64,000 nt of DNA, taken from the NCBI RefSeq assembly GCF_001280015.1, contig NZ_LGDV01000262.1:1-64000 (forward strand), in the 5' to 3' direction. Shown here one piece after another: positions 8,778 to 18,105 of this stretch. The position numbers were made by a program, and so were the translations under genes. A model generated the notes under the pieces. It saw only the letters and a list, made by a program, of their open reading frames with translations, ran no database searches and was not told the DNA's origin. How positions within the stretch are numbered: position 1 is the stretch's first letter; each line of letters begins with the position of its first letter. The DNA comes from Streptomyces sp. MMG1121 (lineage in GTDB: Bacteria; Actinomycetota; Actinomycetes; Streptomycetales; Streptomycetaceae).

Positions 8778-9015
8778 TCTAGGCCGGTCGGGACGCCGGC
8801 TCGGGGAGGCCTCCGGGCCGTACGCGACGTGAGTGGCGTACGGCGACCGCACGAGGGCGTGCTCGTGCGGCACCGGCCGGACCGGCCGGGGAGCCCACCC
8901 CTCGGCAGGCGGCGCGGCCGGGCGAGGCCGCCCCCGGAAGGCGTACTTCCACCCCCTGCACCCGTGCCGCAGCGACCGGCCGGGGACCCGTCACGCACCC
9001 CCAAGGGAGGACCCG

Positions 9016-10347
9016 GTGGGTCACCAGATCTCGCGCAGAACCCTCATCCGCACCGCGAGCGGGCTCGCCGTCGCAGGCGCCCTCGGCCCCGCGCTCACCG
9101 CCTGCGCCGGCGGCACCGGAGCCGGCAGCGACAGCGGCGACCTGACGATGACCTGGTGGGGCAGCGACGAGCGCCACGCCGCGTACAAGAAGGCGCTCGC
9201 GACCTTCCAGCAGAACAACCCGAAGATCAAGGTCGAGACCCGATACTCGGGCTACGACGGCTACTTCGACAAGTTCAACACCCAGGTCGCCGGCGGCAGC
9301 GCCCCCGACCTGCTCCAGATGGACACCGCGCTGGTCGCCCAGTACGCCCGCAAGGGCATCCTCGCCCCGCTCGACTCCTACGCCGGCAAGTCCCTCGACC
9401 TGACCGGCTTCTCCAGGACGCTGCTGGCGGCCGGCACGGTCGACGGCAAGCTGTACGGCGTCCCGTCCGGCATCGGCGTCAACCAGCTGACCGTCAACCG
9501 CACCGGCCTGGAGAAGCTCGGCCTGGCCTTCCCGGACCCCGAGTGGACCTGGGCCGACCTGAAGAAGATCTCCGTCGACGTCCACAAGAAGAGCGGCGGC
9601 CGGATCTACGGCACCGACGACGTGGGCGGCGGCACCCTCCAGGCCTTCGAGATCTTCGCCCGCGAGAAGGGCCACCAGCTGTTCTCCGCGGACGGCAAGA
9701 AGCTCGGCTTCACCTCGGACGTCCTGCAGGAGTGGTGGGAGTACTGGGCCGAGATGCGCAAGGCGAACGCCTGCCCGCCCGCGGCCGTCACCTCCGCCGC
9801 GCACAACGACCTCACCAAGAACGCGGTCGTCATCGGCAAGGCCCTGTTCACCTTCGACACCGGTGTGTACGGCGCCGGCGGCTCCCTCACCGACGCCGCC
9901 CTCGACTTCCTGCCCACCCCGCAGGGCGACTGGTCAGGTGCCCGGGAAGGCAACTACGTCAACGGCGGTGTGCTGCTCAGCGCCACCAAGACCAGTGCGA
10001 AGGTCGCCGACTCCGTGAAGATCATGTCGTTTTTCGCCCAGGACGCGACGGCGATCAGGGACATGCAGCTGCTGCGCGGGATCCCGCCGACCGACAAGGC
10101 CCGCACGCTCATCAAGGCGGGTCTGAACGACACGGACAAGCGGAACATGGCGATGGCCGACTACATCTCCCGGCGCGTCGGCAGGGCCCACGACGTCCTG
10201 GACGCTCCGCAGCCGCCGCCGCAGGGCGCCGACCAGATCTGGGACCTGCTGTTCCAGTCCAATCTGGCGATCGCCTTCGGCAAGGCGACGATCAAGTCGC
10301 AGCTCGGCACGTTCTTCGACCAGGCGGCGGGGATCCTGTCCGCCTAG
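9016..10347 (+). CDS. Sugar ABC transporter substrate-binding lipoprotein
   Basis: This 443-residue extracellular binding protein has a twin-arginine motif (R7-R8 in SRRTLIRTA) followed by the lipobox LTAC with Cys30. It is thus a Tat-exported lipoprotein. The mature part has the family-1 solute-binding pattern: TMTWWGSDERHAAYKKALATF near the N-terminus, then APDLLQMDTALVAQYA. The GTG at 9016 is preceded by AAGGGAGG and gives a correct signal peptide. Two permease genes follow directly. No ATPase gene is present, so it probably uses a shared MsiK-type ATPase, as is known for many Streptomyces sugar importers. The ligand is unknown; the context suggests an oligosaccharide. Confidence 0.93.
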   Translation: MGHQISRRTLIRTASGLAVAGALGPALTACAGGTGAGSDSGDLTMTWWGSDERHAAYKKALATFQQNNPKIKVETRYSGYDGYFDKFNTQVAGGSAPDLLQMDTALVAQYARKGILAPLDSYAGKSLDLTGFSRTLLAAGTVDGKLYGVPSGIGVNQLTVNRTGLEKLGLAFPDPEWTWADLKKISVDVHKKSGGRIYGTDDVGGGTLQAFEIFAREKGHQLFSADGKKLGFTSDVLQEWWEYWAEMRKANACPPAAVTSAAHNDLTKNAVVIGKALFTFDTGVYGAGGSLTDAALDFLPTPQGDWSGAREGNYVNGGVLLSATKTSAKVADSVKIMSFFAQDATAIRDMQLLRGIPPTDKARTLIKAGLNDTDKRNMAMADYISRRVGRAHDVLDAPQPPPQGADQIWDLLFQSNLAIAFGKATIKSQLGTFFDQAAGILSA

Positions 10348-10393
10348 GGCGCGGGACAGACACGAACACCGGGAGAGGGCCAGGGAGATGACC

Positions 10394-11371
10394 ATGACCA
10401 CCGCGCAGACCGACGCGGTCATGAAGGAGCCGACGGCTCCGGCGACCCCGTCCGACCAGCGGGAACGTGACCGCATGCGGCGCCGCCTCGCCAGACGGCG
10501 CGGCGGCGGCTGGTGGCCGTACGTCTTCCTGGCCCCCTGGTTCGTCGGCCTGCTAGGGCTGACGGTCTACCCGATGCTGGACTCGCTGTACCTGTCCTTC
10601 ACGGACTTCGACCTGCTGACGCCGGCGAAGTGGATCGGCGCGCAGAACTACACGCACATGTTCTCCGACGACCCGGTCTTCAGGGACTCGGTGCACGCCA
10701 CCCTGCTCTACGTCCTCGTCTCCGTCCCCCTGAAGCTGGCCCTCGCGCTCGGCGTGGCCATCCTGCTCAACCGGCCGCTGAAGGGCATCGGCGTCTACCG
10801 GGCCGCCTTCTATCTGCCGTCGCTGCTCGGCGGCGCGGTGGCCGTCGCGATCGTCTGGCGGCAGGTGTTCGGCGGGGACGGCCTGTTCAACGACTTCCTC
10901 GGCTGGTTCGGCATCAAGGGCCAGGACTGGATATCGAGTCCGGACACCTCGATCTACACGCTCATCCTGCTCGCCGTGTGGCAGTTCGGCACCCCGATGG
11001 TCATCTTCCTGGCCGGACTCAAGCAGCTGCCGAAGGACGTGTACGAGGCCGCCGCGATCGACGGCGCCGGAACGCTCACCCGGTTCTTCCGGATCACCCT
11101 CCCGCTGCTCACTCCGATCGTCTTCTTCAACCTGGTCCTGCAGATCATCGACGGGTTCAAGACGTTCACCCCCGCCTACGTCGTGAGCAACGGCACCGGC
11201 GGACCGCTCAACTCGACCATGTTGTACTCGATGTACCTGTACAAGAAGGGCTTCACCGACCTGCAGATGGGTTACGCCTCGGCGCTGGCCTGGGTGCTGT
11301 TCCTGGTCATCGCGGGCTTCACGGCGGTCAACTTCATCGCCAGCCGTTACTGGGTCCACTACGACGACTGA
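10394..11371 (+). CDS. Sugar ABC transporter permease (MalF-type)
   Basis: This is a 325-residue integral membrane protein with about six transmembrane helices after a basic cytoplasmic N-terminus. The conserved cytoplasmic loop YEAAAIDGAGTLTRFFRIT is the EAA motif that contacts the ATPase. I chose the second of two close ATGs (10394) because AGGGAG lies six bases before it and abuts the first. It lies 46 bases after the binding-protein gene and 39 bases before the second permease. It forms the channel together with that protein. Confidence 0.93.
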   Translation: MTTAQTDAVMKEPTAPATPSDQRERDRMRRRLARRRGGGWWPYVFLAPWFVGLLGLTVYPMLDSLYLSFTDFDLLTPAKWIGAQNYTHMFSDDPVFRDSVHATLLYVLVSVPLKLALALGVAILLNRPLKGIGVYRAAFYLPSLLGGAVAVAIVWRQVFGGDGLFNDFLGWFGIKGQDWISSPDTSIYTLILLAVWQFGTPMVIFLAGLKQLPKDVYEAAAIDGAGTLTRFFRITLPLLTPIVFFNLVLQIIDGFKTFTPAYVVSNGTGGPLNSTMLYSMYLYKKGFTDLQMGYASALAWVLFLVIAGFTAVNFIASRYWVHYDD

Positions 11372-11410
11372 CATCGCCCGACACCGCCTGCGCGAGGAGT
11401 TCCTCCGACC

Positions 11411-12298
11411 ATGTCCGCGTTCTCCCCGAGCGCCTCGGCGCTCCACAAGCTTCGTTCGCTGCGCACGCTCACCGGCCCCCGCCGCGTCCTCCTGCACACT
11501 CTCCTCATCGGCGCGGCGCTCGTCATGCTCTACCCGCTGCTGTGGATGCTCAGCAGCTCGCTCAAGCCCGACACCGAGATCTTCACCCACCCCGGGCCGA
11601 TCCCGGACACACTGCACCCGCAGAACTACTCCGAGGGCTGGGGCGGCTCCGGCAACTCCTTCTCGCTCTACATCACCAACTCCCTGATCGTCACGATCGG
11701 CGCGGTGATCGGAAACGTCATCTCGTGCTCGCTGGCCGCCTACGCCTTCGCGCGCTTCGAGTTCCGGGGCAAGAAGATCTGGTTCGGCCTGATGCTCGGC
11801 ACGCTCATGCTGCCCCTGCAGGCCACGCTGATCCCGCAGTACACGATCTTCTACAACCTCACCTGGATCAACACCTTCCTGCCGCTGATCGTCCCCAAGT
11901 TCCTCGCCACGGACGCCTTCTTCGTCTTCCTGATGGTGCAGTTCATCCGCTCCATCCCGCGCGAGCTGGACCAGGCCGCGATGATGGACGGCGCCAACCC
12001 CCTCCAGATCTACCTCAAGATCATCCTGCCGCTGATGAAGCCCGCCCTGGTCACCACCACCATCTTCACCTTCATCTGGACCTACGACGACTTCCTCAGC
12101 CAGCTCGTCTACCTCCAGCAGAACGCCCGCTTCACCGTCCCGCTCGGCCTCACCCTGTTCCTCGACAAGACCAGCGGCTCCTCCTACGGCGCGATGTTCG
12201 CCATGTCGACACTCGCCCTCGCCCCCACGCTCATCTGCTTCCTCGTCTTCCAGAAGAGACTGGTGGAAGGCCTGGCGACCACCGGAATGAAGGGCTGA
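11411..12298 (+). CDS. Carbohydrate ABC transporter permease (MalG-type)
   Basis: This 295-residue partner permease has the typical MalG plan: a cytoplasmic basic start, a first helix at about 30-50, an extracellular loop, and further helices. The EAA loop reads LDQAAMMDGANPLQIYLKI. The ribosome site GAGGAG lies eleven bases upstream of the ATG. The gene is followed after only six bases by the large unknown enzyme, so transport and that enzyme are almost certainly co-expressed. Confidence 0.93.
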   Translation: MSAFSPSASALHKLRSLRTLTGPRRVLLHTLLIGAALVMLYPLLWMLSSSLKPDTEIFTHPGPIPDTLHPQNYSEGWGGSGNSFSLYITNSLIVTIGAVIGNVISCSLAAYAFARFEFRGKKIWFGLMLGTLMLPLQATLIPQYTIFYNLTWINTFLPLIVPKFLATDAFFVFLMVQFIRSIPRELDQAAMMDGANPLQIYLKIILPLMKPALVTTTIFTFIWTYDDFLSQLVYLQQNARFTVPLGLTLFLDKTSGSSYGAMFAMSTLALAPTLICFLVFQKRLVEGLATTGMKG

Positions 12299-12304
12299 CC
12301 CCGC

Positions 12305-14134
12305 GTGCACCTGCCCCACCAGCGCGGCCCGCTGCACGACCTGCCGGACACCCCGCAGGCGTACGACGCGGTGCTCGCCGACGTGACCGGACAAGCCCTC
12401 GCCCGCCTCACCCCCGAGGGCAGCCTCGAACACCCCGACGCCCACGACGACATCGGCGACACCTCGCTCGGCATCACCTCCCTGCTCGCCCTCGCCTGGC
12501 AGCGCGGCAAGGACCCCCGACTGCCCGAGGCCGTGCGCCGCGGCCTCGCCTTCCACCTGCGCGAGCGCACCTACACCGAGGACAACCCCGGCTACCCGAA
12601 CCTGCGCCTCACCAACTCTGGCCTGCCATACGCCCGTTACGTGCTCGAAGCGGGTGCCCACCCCATCGGCGACTGGCCCAGCACGGTCTGGGCACTGCTC
12701 CAGGCGGTCAACGTCCTCGATCTGGCCGACGGCCTCCTGGACGACGAACAGCGCGCCGGAGTACGCCAGTTGGCGCACGGCTACTGGCGATGGCTGACCG
12801 AGGCGACCTTCTTCAACCCGCAGGAGGCCGGCAACCAGGCCATCGGCTGTGTGGTCGGCGGCCTCATGCTCGCCCGCCATCTGCCCGCGCCGCACGCCGA
12901 AGCGGTCCGCGCCCACGCTCTCGCCCTGTACACCGAGGAGATCCGCGCCCACCGGGTCCGCGACCGGGGCGCCCTGCTGCCACCCGAGCACGGCGGCGCC
13001 TACGACAACAACTACGGCCCGATCTCCCTGTCCTTCCTCGCCCAGGCCCACCGGGTCAGCGGCGCGCAGATGTTCGCCGAGGACGGCGACACCCTCGCCC
13101 GCTACCTCGACGCACGCCTCACCAGCGGCGGCTACGACTGCGGAGGCCCCCGCTACAGCGAACAGCACTCCGGCTTCGAATCCGTCCTCGGCCTCAGGTA
13201 CTTCGGCGCGCGCATCGGCGCCGACCTCGGCCGCTACCGCGGCGACACCCGCTGGGGCCGGCACGCCGTCCAGCGCGACGGCCGCATCGACGGACACTTC
13301 GCCTTCATGCTGGTCTGGCAGATCCAGGACCCCACCCGCTGGCACCGCACCCCGTCCCCGGGCCCCGCCCGCCACCAACTGCGCTCCGGCACGGTCTCCG
13401 TGGCCTTCGACAGCCGGCTGACCCCCTCCCTGATCGAGGCCGCCGGCACCTACTACCTGCCCGCCGCCGTACGCCGACAGCACGGGTTCGGTCCGGTCGG
13501 CGACGGTTTCCTGCTGTGCCGCCCGATGGGCGAGGTGCGGGTCCGCGACGTCCGCGCCGACGGGCTCACCGCCAAGCTGGTCACCAAACCGGTCGTCGGC
13601 CGCGACCACGTCCTGCGCCACATCCGCTCGCTGTACGTCACCGACGGCACCAGCCTGTGGGTGACGGTCGCTTTGGAGCGGCTCGACGGGACGCCGTACC
13701 TGCTGTCCGGGCTGCCGTACGCCGCCGACGACGGCGACCGGGTGCGCCGCACGGCCGAGGGCGAGGTCACGTCCGCGGGCGGGCTGCGCCTCACACACCC
13801 TGCGCACTTCGGTCCCGACCACTTCGACGCCCGCACCGAACTCACCCAGGAACAGGCCGCGTTCGCGCTCGCCGCAGACCCGCGCGGCTACGGCAACCCC
13901 GACGAGGGCTGGCGTCACCTGGTCTCCTCCACCGCCCTGGAGGCCGGGGCGGCACCGGGCGCCCCCGACGGGCTGCACGTGTTCGCCGTGCGGTACGGGC
14001 CGGGGGGAGCGTTCACGCCGGTCTTCGAGCAGGGCGCGGACGGGCTCCTGGTGCGCGCCGAGGCGTTCACGGCGGTCATCGGCCCGCCGGCCGGTGACGA
14101 CCGAGGAGAAACCGTCCTCACCCTGCGCCGCTGA
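12305..14134 (+). CDS. Unrecognised large enzyme, possibly polysaccharide lyase-like
   Basis: This 609-residue protein is the last gene of the ABC operon. It has no signal peptide, so it should act in the cytoplasm on an imported substrate. The N-terminal 340 residues are helix-rich, with regularly spaced motifs such as GDWPSTVWALLQAVNVLDLA, FFNPQEAGNQAIGC and HGGAYDNNYGPISL. This pattern fits an alpha/alpha toroid like those of heparinase and alginate lyase families. The C-terminal half is beta-rich, as in the sandwich domain that follows the toroid in those enzymes. Conserved-looking Asn, Tyr and His residues (AGNQ, YDNNYGP, RYSEQHSG) could form the active site. The assignment is structural inference only. 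It could also be a hydrolase or a phosphorylase-like enzyme. Confidence 0.6.
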   Translation: MHLPHQRGPLHDLPDTPQAYDAVLADVTGQALARLTPEGSLEHPDAHDDIGDTSLGITSLLALAWQRGKDPRLPEAVRRGLAFHLRERTYTEDNPGYPNLRLTNSGLPYARYVLEAGAHPIGDWPSTVWALLQAVNVLDLADGLLDDEQRAGVRQLAHGYWRWLTEATFFNPQEAGNQAIGCVVGGLMLARHLPAPHAEAVRAHALALYTEEIRAHRVRDRGALLPPEHGGAYDNNYGPISLSFLAQAHRVSGAQMFAEDGDTLARYLDARLTSGGYDCGGPRYSEQHSGFESVLGLRYFGARIGADLGRYRGDTRWGRHAVQRDGRIDGHFAFMLVWQIQDPTRWHRTPSPGPARHQLRSGTVSVAFDSRLTPSLIEAAGTYYLPAAVRRQHGFGPVGDGFLLCRPMGEVRVRDVRADGLTAKLVTKPVVGRDHVLRHIRSLYVTDGTSLWVTVALERLDGTPYLLSGLPYAADDGDRVRRTAEGEVTSAGGLRLTHPAHFGPDHFDARTELTQEQAAFALAADPRGYGNPDEGWRHLVSSTALEAGAAPGAPDGLHVFAVRYGPGGAFTPVFEQGADGLLVRAEAFTAVIGPPAGDDRGETVLTLRR

Positions 14135-14137
14135 GCG

Positions 14138-14800
14138 TCAGCCCCCGGGGAGCACGACGGCCGGCAGCGCGGCGGTCGGCACCACCAGGTCCGCCCGCTC
14201 CCGCGTCGCCGCCACCAGGTCGGCGTTGCGCTGGTCCGTACCCAGCACCCAGGCCACGGCCGCCTCGTGCGCCTTGCCGAACTCCTCGTGCCGCGCCACC
14301 AGCCGGCGGATCCGCTCCTCCTCGGCGATCTCGCAGAACCACACCTCGTCCAGACACGACCGCACCCGCGCCCACGAACTCTCCGCCAGCAGCAGATAGT
14401 TACCCTCGGTCACCACCAGCCGGGCGGCCGGCGGCACCGGGATTGCGCCCGCCAGGGGCTGTTCCAGGACCCGCTCGAACCCGGGCGCGTACACCACCTC
14501 GTCGCCGTCCTCGCGCAGCCGCCGCAGCAGCGCCGCGTACCCGGCCGCGTCGAAGGTGTCCGGGGCGCCCTTGCGGTCCCGGCGGCCCAGCCGGTCGAGC
14601 TCGGCGTCGGCCAGGTGGAAGCCGTCCATGGGCACGTGCGCCGCCCAGGGCGGCCCGTCCCCGTTCAGGGCCCGCACCAGATGCCCGGCGAGCGTCGTCT
14701 TGCCCGCGCCGGGACTGCCCGCGACACCGAGCACGGCACGCCGGCCGTCCCCGGCGAGGGCACGGGCACGGGTGAGGAGGTCGTCGAAGGTCAGCGGCAC
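14138..14800 (-). CDS. P-loop nucleoside/nucleotide kinase family protein
   Basis: This 220-residue kinase has a Walker A motif GSPGAGKTT at residues 28-36, followed by VPMDGFHLADAELDRLGRR. That combination is seen in uridine kinase, pantothenate kinase and fructokinase-like (FrcK/YggC) families. The later TEGNYLLL segment matches the family's Walker B region. It transfers phosphate from ATP to a small substrate; the context suggests a sugar or nucleoside. I placed the start at the GTG at 14800, where homology begins. It is convergent with the unknown enzyme gene, with only three bases between the stop codons. Confidence 0.8.
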   Translation of the reverse strand: MPLTFDDLLTRARALAGDGRRAVLGVAGSPGAGKTTLAGHLVRALNGDGPPWAAHVPMDGFHLADAELDRLGRRDRKGAPDTFDAAGYAALLRRLREDGDEVVYAPGFERVLEQPLAGAIPVPPAARLVVTEGNYLLLAESSWARVRSCLDEVWFCEIAEEERIRRLVARHEEFGKAHEAAVAWVLGTDQRNADLVAATRERADLVVPTAALPAVVLPGG

Positions 14801-14929
14801 ACCGGACAGTGTGGCACCGATGAGTTCGGGTGGATCCGGGAGCCCCCACCACGAGCGCTGCCGAGAAATAAGCCCCCGGTGTGGCGTGCGCCACTCACGC
14901 GAGTGCCGCTCGTGGGGAAGAGTGCTGGT

Positions 14930-15670
14930 ATGAATCAGCTCGGTCTGCCCGACGGAATCCAGGCCTGTCTGTTCGATCTCGACGGTGTCGTGACCAAGAC
15001 GGCCCTCGTGCACGCGGCCGCCTGGAAAGAGACGTTCGACGCGTTCCTGCGCGACTACGAAGGCGAGCGGGGGCGGCCGTTCGACGCGGTCGCCGAGTAC
15101 GACGAGTACGTCGACGGACGCCCCCGCGCCGACGGCGTCCGCGCCTTCCTCGACTCGCGCGGCATCCGGCTGCCGGAGGGCAGCCCCGGGGACCCGCCGG
15201 ACGCCCGCACGGTCCAGGGCGTCGGCAACCGCAAGAACGCCCTGCTCCTGGAGAAGATCCGCACCGGCGGCGTGGAGGCCTACGAGGGCACCCTGCGCTA
15301 CCTGGAGGCGGTGCGCGCCGAGGGGCTGCGCACGGCGATCGTCTCCTCCAGCGCCAACTGCCGTGACGTGCTGCGCGCGGTCGGCGCCGAGCACTTCTTC
15401 GACGTGCGGATCGACGGGGTGGTCGCCGCCGAGCGGCATCTGCCGGGCAAGCCGCACCCCGACACCTTCCTCGCCGCCGCCCACGACCTCGGTGTCGAGC
15501 CGTCCCGCGCGGCCGTCTTCGAGGACGCGCTGGCCGGCATGGACGCGGGCCGCGCGGGCGGCTTCGGATACGTCGTCGGCGTCGACCGCGTCGGCCAGAG
15601 CGACGCGCTGTACGCGCACGGCGCGACCATTGTCGTGAAGGACCTGGCCGAGCTGGGAGGCAGGAAGTGA
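14930..15670 (+). CDS. Beta-phosphoglucomutase family HAD hydrolase
   Basis: This 246-residue HAD protein has the nucleophile motif FDLDGV at 15-20 (Asp16 nucleophile, Asp18 acid/base), the motif-two serines in AIVSSSANC, the lysine in LPGKPHPDTF, and VFEDALAGMDAG for Mg binding. The cap region carries the YDEYVDGRPRADGVRAFL element of beta-phosphoglucomutases. It converts beta-glucose 1-phosphate to glucose 6-phosphate. The stop overlaps the start of the GH65 gene by four bases (GTGA). The two enzymes therefore form a coupled phosphorolysis module: the phosphorylase makes beta-glucose 1-phosphate and this enzyme feeds it to glycolysis. Confidence 0.9.
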   Translation: MNQLGLPDGIQACLFDLDGVVTKTALVHAAAWKETFDAFLRDYEGERGRPFDAVAEYDEYVDGRPRADGVRAFLDSRGIRLPEGSPGDPPDARTVQGVGNRKNALLLEKIRTGGVEAYEGTLRYLEAVRAEGLRTAIVSSSANCRDVLRAVGAEHFFDVRIDGVVAAERHLPGKPHPDTFLAAAHDLGVEPSRAAVFEDALAGMDAGRAGGFGYVVGVDRVGQSDALYAHGATIVVKDLAELGGRK

Positions 15671-18021
15671 TCACCAACCGGTCGTACGCCGTGGAACCGT
15701 GGGCCGTCCGCGAGACCGCCCTGGACCTCGCCGTCCTCGCCCAGAGCGAGTCGGTGTTCGCGCTGTCCAACGGCCATGTCGGCTGGCGCGGCAACCTCGA
15801 CGAGGGCGAACCGCACGGCCTGCCGGGCAGCTACCTCAACGGCGTCCACGAGGTGCACCCGCTGCCGTACGCCGAGGCGGGGTACGGCTACCCGGAGTCC
15901 GGGCAGACGGTCATCAACGTCACCAACGGCAAGATCCTCCGACTGCTGGTGGACGACGAGCCGTTCGACCTGCGCTACGGCCGGCTCGCCGCCCATGAGC
16001 GGGTCCTGGACCTGCGCCGCGGGGTGCTGGAACGGACCTGCGAGTGGACCTCGCCGGCGGGCTCCACCATCCGGGTCCGCTCCACCCGGCTGGTGTCGCT
16101 GACCCAGCGCGCGGTGGCCGCGGTCGCCTACGAGGTGGAGGCCGTCGACAGTCGCAGCCGGGTGGTCATACAGTCCGAGCTGGTCGCCAACGAGACCCTG
16201 CCGGAGTCCGACGGCGACCCGCGCGCGGCGATGGCGCTCCAGTCACCGCTGGAGCAGGAGGACCACCTGGCCGCCGGCAGCCGGCTCCGGCTGGTGCACC
16301 GCACCCGGCGCAGCGGCCTCAGGGTCGCCGTGGCCGCCGACCACGTCGTCAGCGGCCCCGAGCGCACCACGACCCGCAGCGAGAGCGGCACCGACGTGGC
16401 CCGGCTGACGGTCACCTCCGTGCTGGAGCCCGGGCAGACACTGCGGGTGGAGAAGCTGGTCGCGCACGGCTGGTCCGGCACCCGCTCGCTGCCCGCGATG
16501 GCCGACCAGGTCGACGCCGCGCTCGCCGCCGCCGCACACGACGGCTGGCAGGGCCTGCTGGCGGACCAGCGGGCCTGTCTGGACGAATTCTGGGCCCGCG
16601 CGGACGTCGAGGTGGAGGGCGACGAGGAGATCCAGCAGGCGGTCCGCTTCGCCCTGTTCCACGTCCTGCAGGCCGGCACCCGCGCCGAGCAGCGGGCGAT
16701 CCCGGCCAAGGGCCTGACCGGCTCCGGGTACGACGGGCACGCCTTCTGGGACACCGAGATGTTCGTGCTGCCCGTGCTCACCCACACCGCGCCCGCGGCC
16801 GTCGCCGAGGCGCTGCGCTGGCGGTACAGCACCCTGGACGAAGCCCGTGAACGGGCGGCCCAACTCGGGCTCGGCGGCGCCGCGTTCCCCTGGCGGACCA
16901 TCGCCGGACCCGAGGGCTCCGCGTACTGGCCGGCCGGCACCGCGGCCTTCCACGTGAACGCCGGTGTCGCCGACGCCGTCGTCCGGTACGTCGAGGCCAC
17001 CGGCGACAGCGCCTTCGAGCGCGAGGTGGGCGTGGAGCTGCTGGTGGAGACGGCCCGGCTGTGGCGCTCGCTGGGCCACCACGACACCCGCGGCGTCTTC
17101 CACATCGACGGCGTCACCGGCCCCGACGAGTACAGCGCGGTCGCCGACGACAACACCTACACCAACCTGATGGCCCGGCAGAACCTCTTCGCGGCGGCCG
17201 ACGCCGTCGAACGCCATCCGGACGAGGCGGCCCGGCTCGGCGTGGACGCGGAGGAGAGCGCGGCCTGGCGGGACGCCGGCGAGGCGATGTACGTCCCCTA
17301 CAACGACGAACTCGGCGTCCACGAACAGCACGCCGGGTTCACCCGCTACCAGCGCTGGGACTTCGCCGGCACCCGCGCCGACCAGTACCCGCTGCTGCTG
17401 CACTTCCCCTATTTCGACCTCTACCGCAAGCAGGTCGTCAAACAGGCCGACCTGGTGCTGGCCATGTACACGTGCGGCGACTTCTTCGACCGCGAGGGGG
17501 ACGCGGAGCAGATCGCCCGGAACTTCGCCTACTACGAGCCGCTGACCGTCCGGGACTCCTCGCTGTCCGCCTGCTGCCAGGCCGTCATGGCGGCCCAGAC
17601 CGGCCATCTGGACCTCGCCTACGCCTACACGGCCGAGGCGGCCCTGATGGATCTGCAGGACCTGGAGCACAACACCCGCGACGGGCTGCACATCGCCTCG
17701 CTGGCCGGCACCTGGATGGCGCTGGTGGCGGGCTTCGGCGGGCTGCGCCGCGACGGCGAGAAGCTGCGCTTCGCGCCCCGGCTGCCCGAGCGGCTGAGCC
17801 GGCTCGCCTTCAACGTCCAGTTCCGCGGCCGCAAGCTGCGCGTGGACATCGGCGCGGACAAGGCGACGTACGCGCTCCTGGCCGGTCCGCCGCTCACCCT
17901 CAGCCACCACGGCGAACCCCTGACGGTGACCACCGCCGACCCGGCCGTCCGCGCCGTACCGCCCCCCGTGCGCCGCACGTCCCCCGAACAACCACCGCAC
18001 CGCGTCCCGACCGCCGGCTGA
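15667..18021 (+). CDS. Glycoside hydrolase family 65 disaccharide phosphorylase
   Basis: This 784-residue protein has the GH65 plan: an N-terminal beta-sandwich (to about 280), a linker, an alpha/alpha barrel with GHAFWDTE, and a small C-terminal beta domain. The catalytic acid is most likely Glu488 in VTGPDEYSAVADDNTY. GH65 inverting phosphorylases split maltose, trehalose, kojibiose or related disaccharides with phosphate, releasing beta-glucose 1-phosphate. The coupled beta-phosphoglucomutase gene supports phosphorolysis over hydrolysis. Which disaccharide is used cannot be read from the sequence. The gene starts with GTG inside the end of the upstream gene. Confidence 0.92.
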   Translation: MITNRSYAVEPWAVRETALDLAVLAQSESVFALSNGHVGWRGNLDEGEPHGLPGSYLNGVHEVHPLPYAEAGYGYPESGQTVINVTNGKILRLLVDDEPFDLRYGRLAAHERVLDLRRGVLERTCEWTSPAGSTIRVRSTRLVSLTQRAVAAVAYEVEAVDSRSRVVIQSELVANETLPESDGDPRAAMALQSPLEQEDHLAAGSRLRLVHRTRRSGLRVAVAADHVVSGPERTTTRSESGTDVARLTVTSVLEPGQTLRVEKLVAHGWSGTRSLPAMADQVDAALAAAAHDGWQGLLADQRACLDEFWARADVEVEGDEEIQQAVRFALFHVLQAGTRAEQRAIPAKGLTGSGYDGHAFWDTEMFVLPVLTHTAPAAVAEALRWRYSTLDEARERAAQLGLGGAAFPWRTIAGPEGSAYWPAGTAAFHVNAGVADAVVRYVEATGDSAFEREVGVELLVETARLWRSLGHHDTRGVFHIDGVTGPDEYSAVADDNTYTNLMARQNLFAAADAVERHPDEAARLGVDAEESAAWRDAGEAMYVPYNDELGVHEQHAGFTRYQRWDFAGTRADQYPLLLHFPYFDLYRKQVVKQADLVLAMYTCGDFFDREGDAEQIARNFAYYEPLTVRDSSLSACCQAVMAAQTGHLDLAYAYTAEAALMDLQDLEHNTRDGLHIASLAGTWMALVAGFGGLRRDGEKLRFAPRLPERLSRLAFNVQFRGRKLRVDIGADKATYALLAGPPLTLSHHGEPLTVTTADPAVRAVPPPVRRTSPEQPPHRVPTAG

Positions 18022-18105
18022 GAGCGGGTCGTGGCTCTCGCCGTCGGGTGAGGACGCCGACGTACGCGCGCGTGGGTGCGTCGGCACCGCCCGGACCGGG
18101 AGGCG

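Noticed and set aside
10513..14097. Long frames (over 1000 residues) across the permease and enzyme genes
   Set aside because: Low-complexity antisense or shifted frames with no family features; three recognisable genes explain the region.
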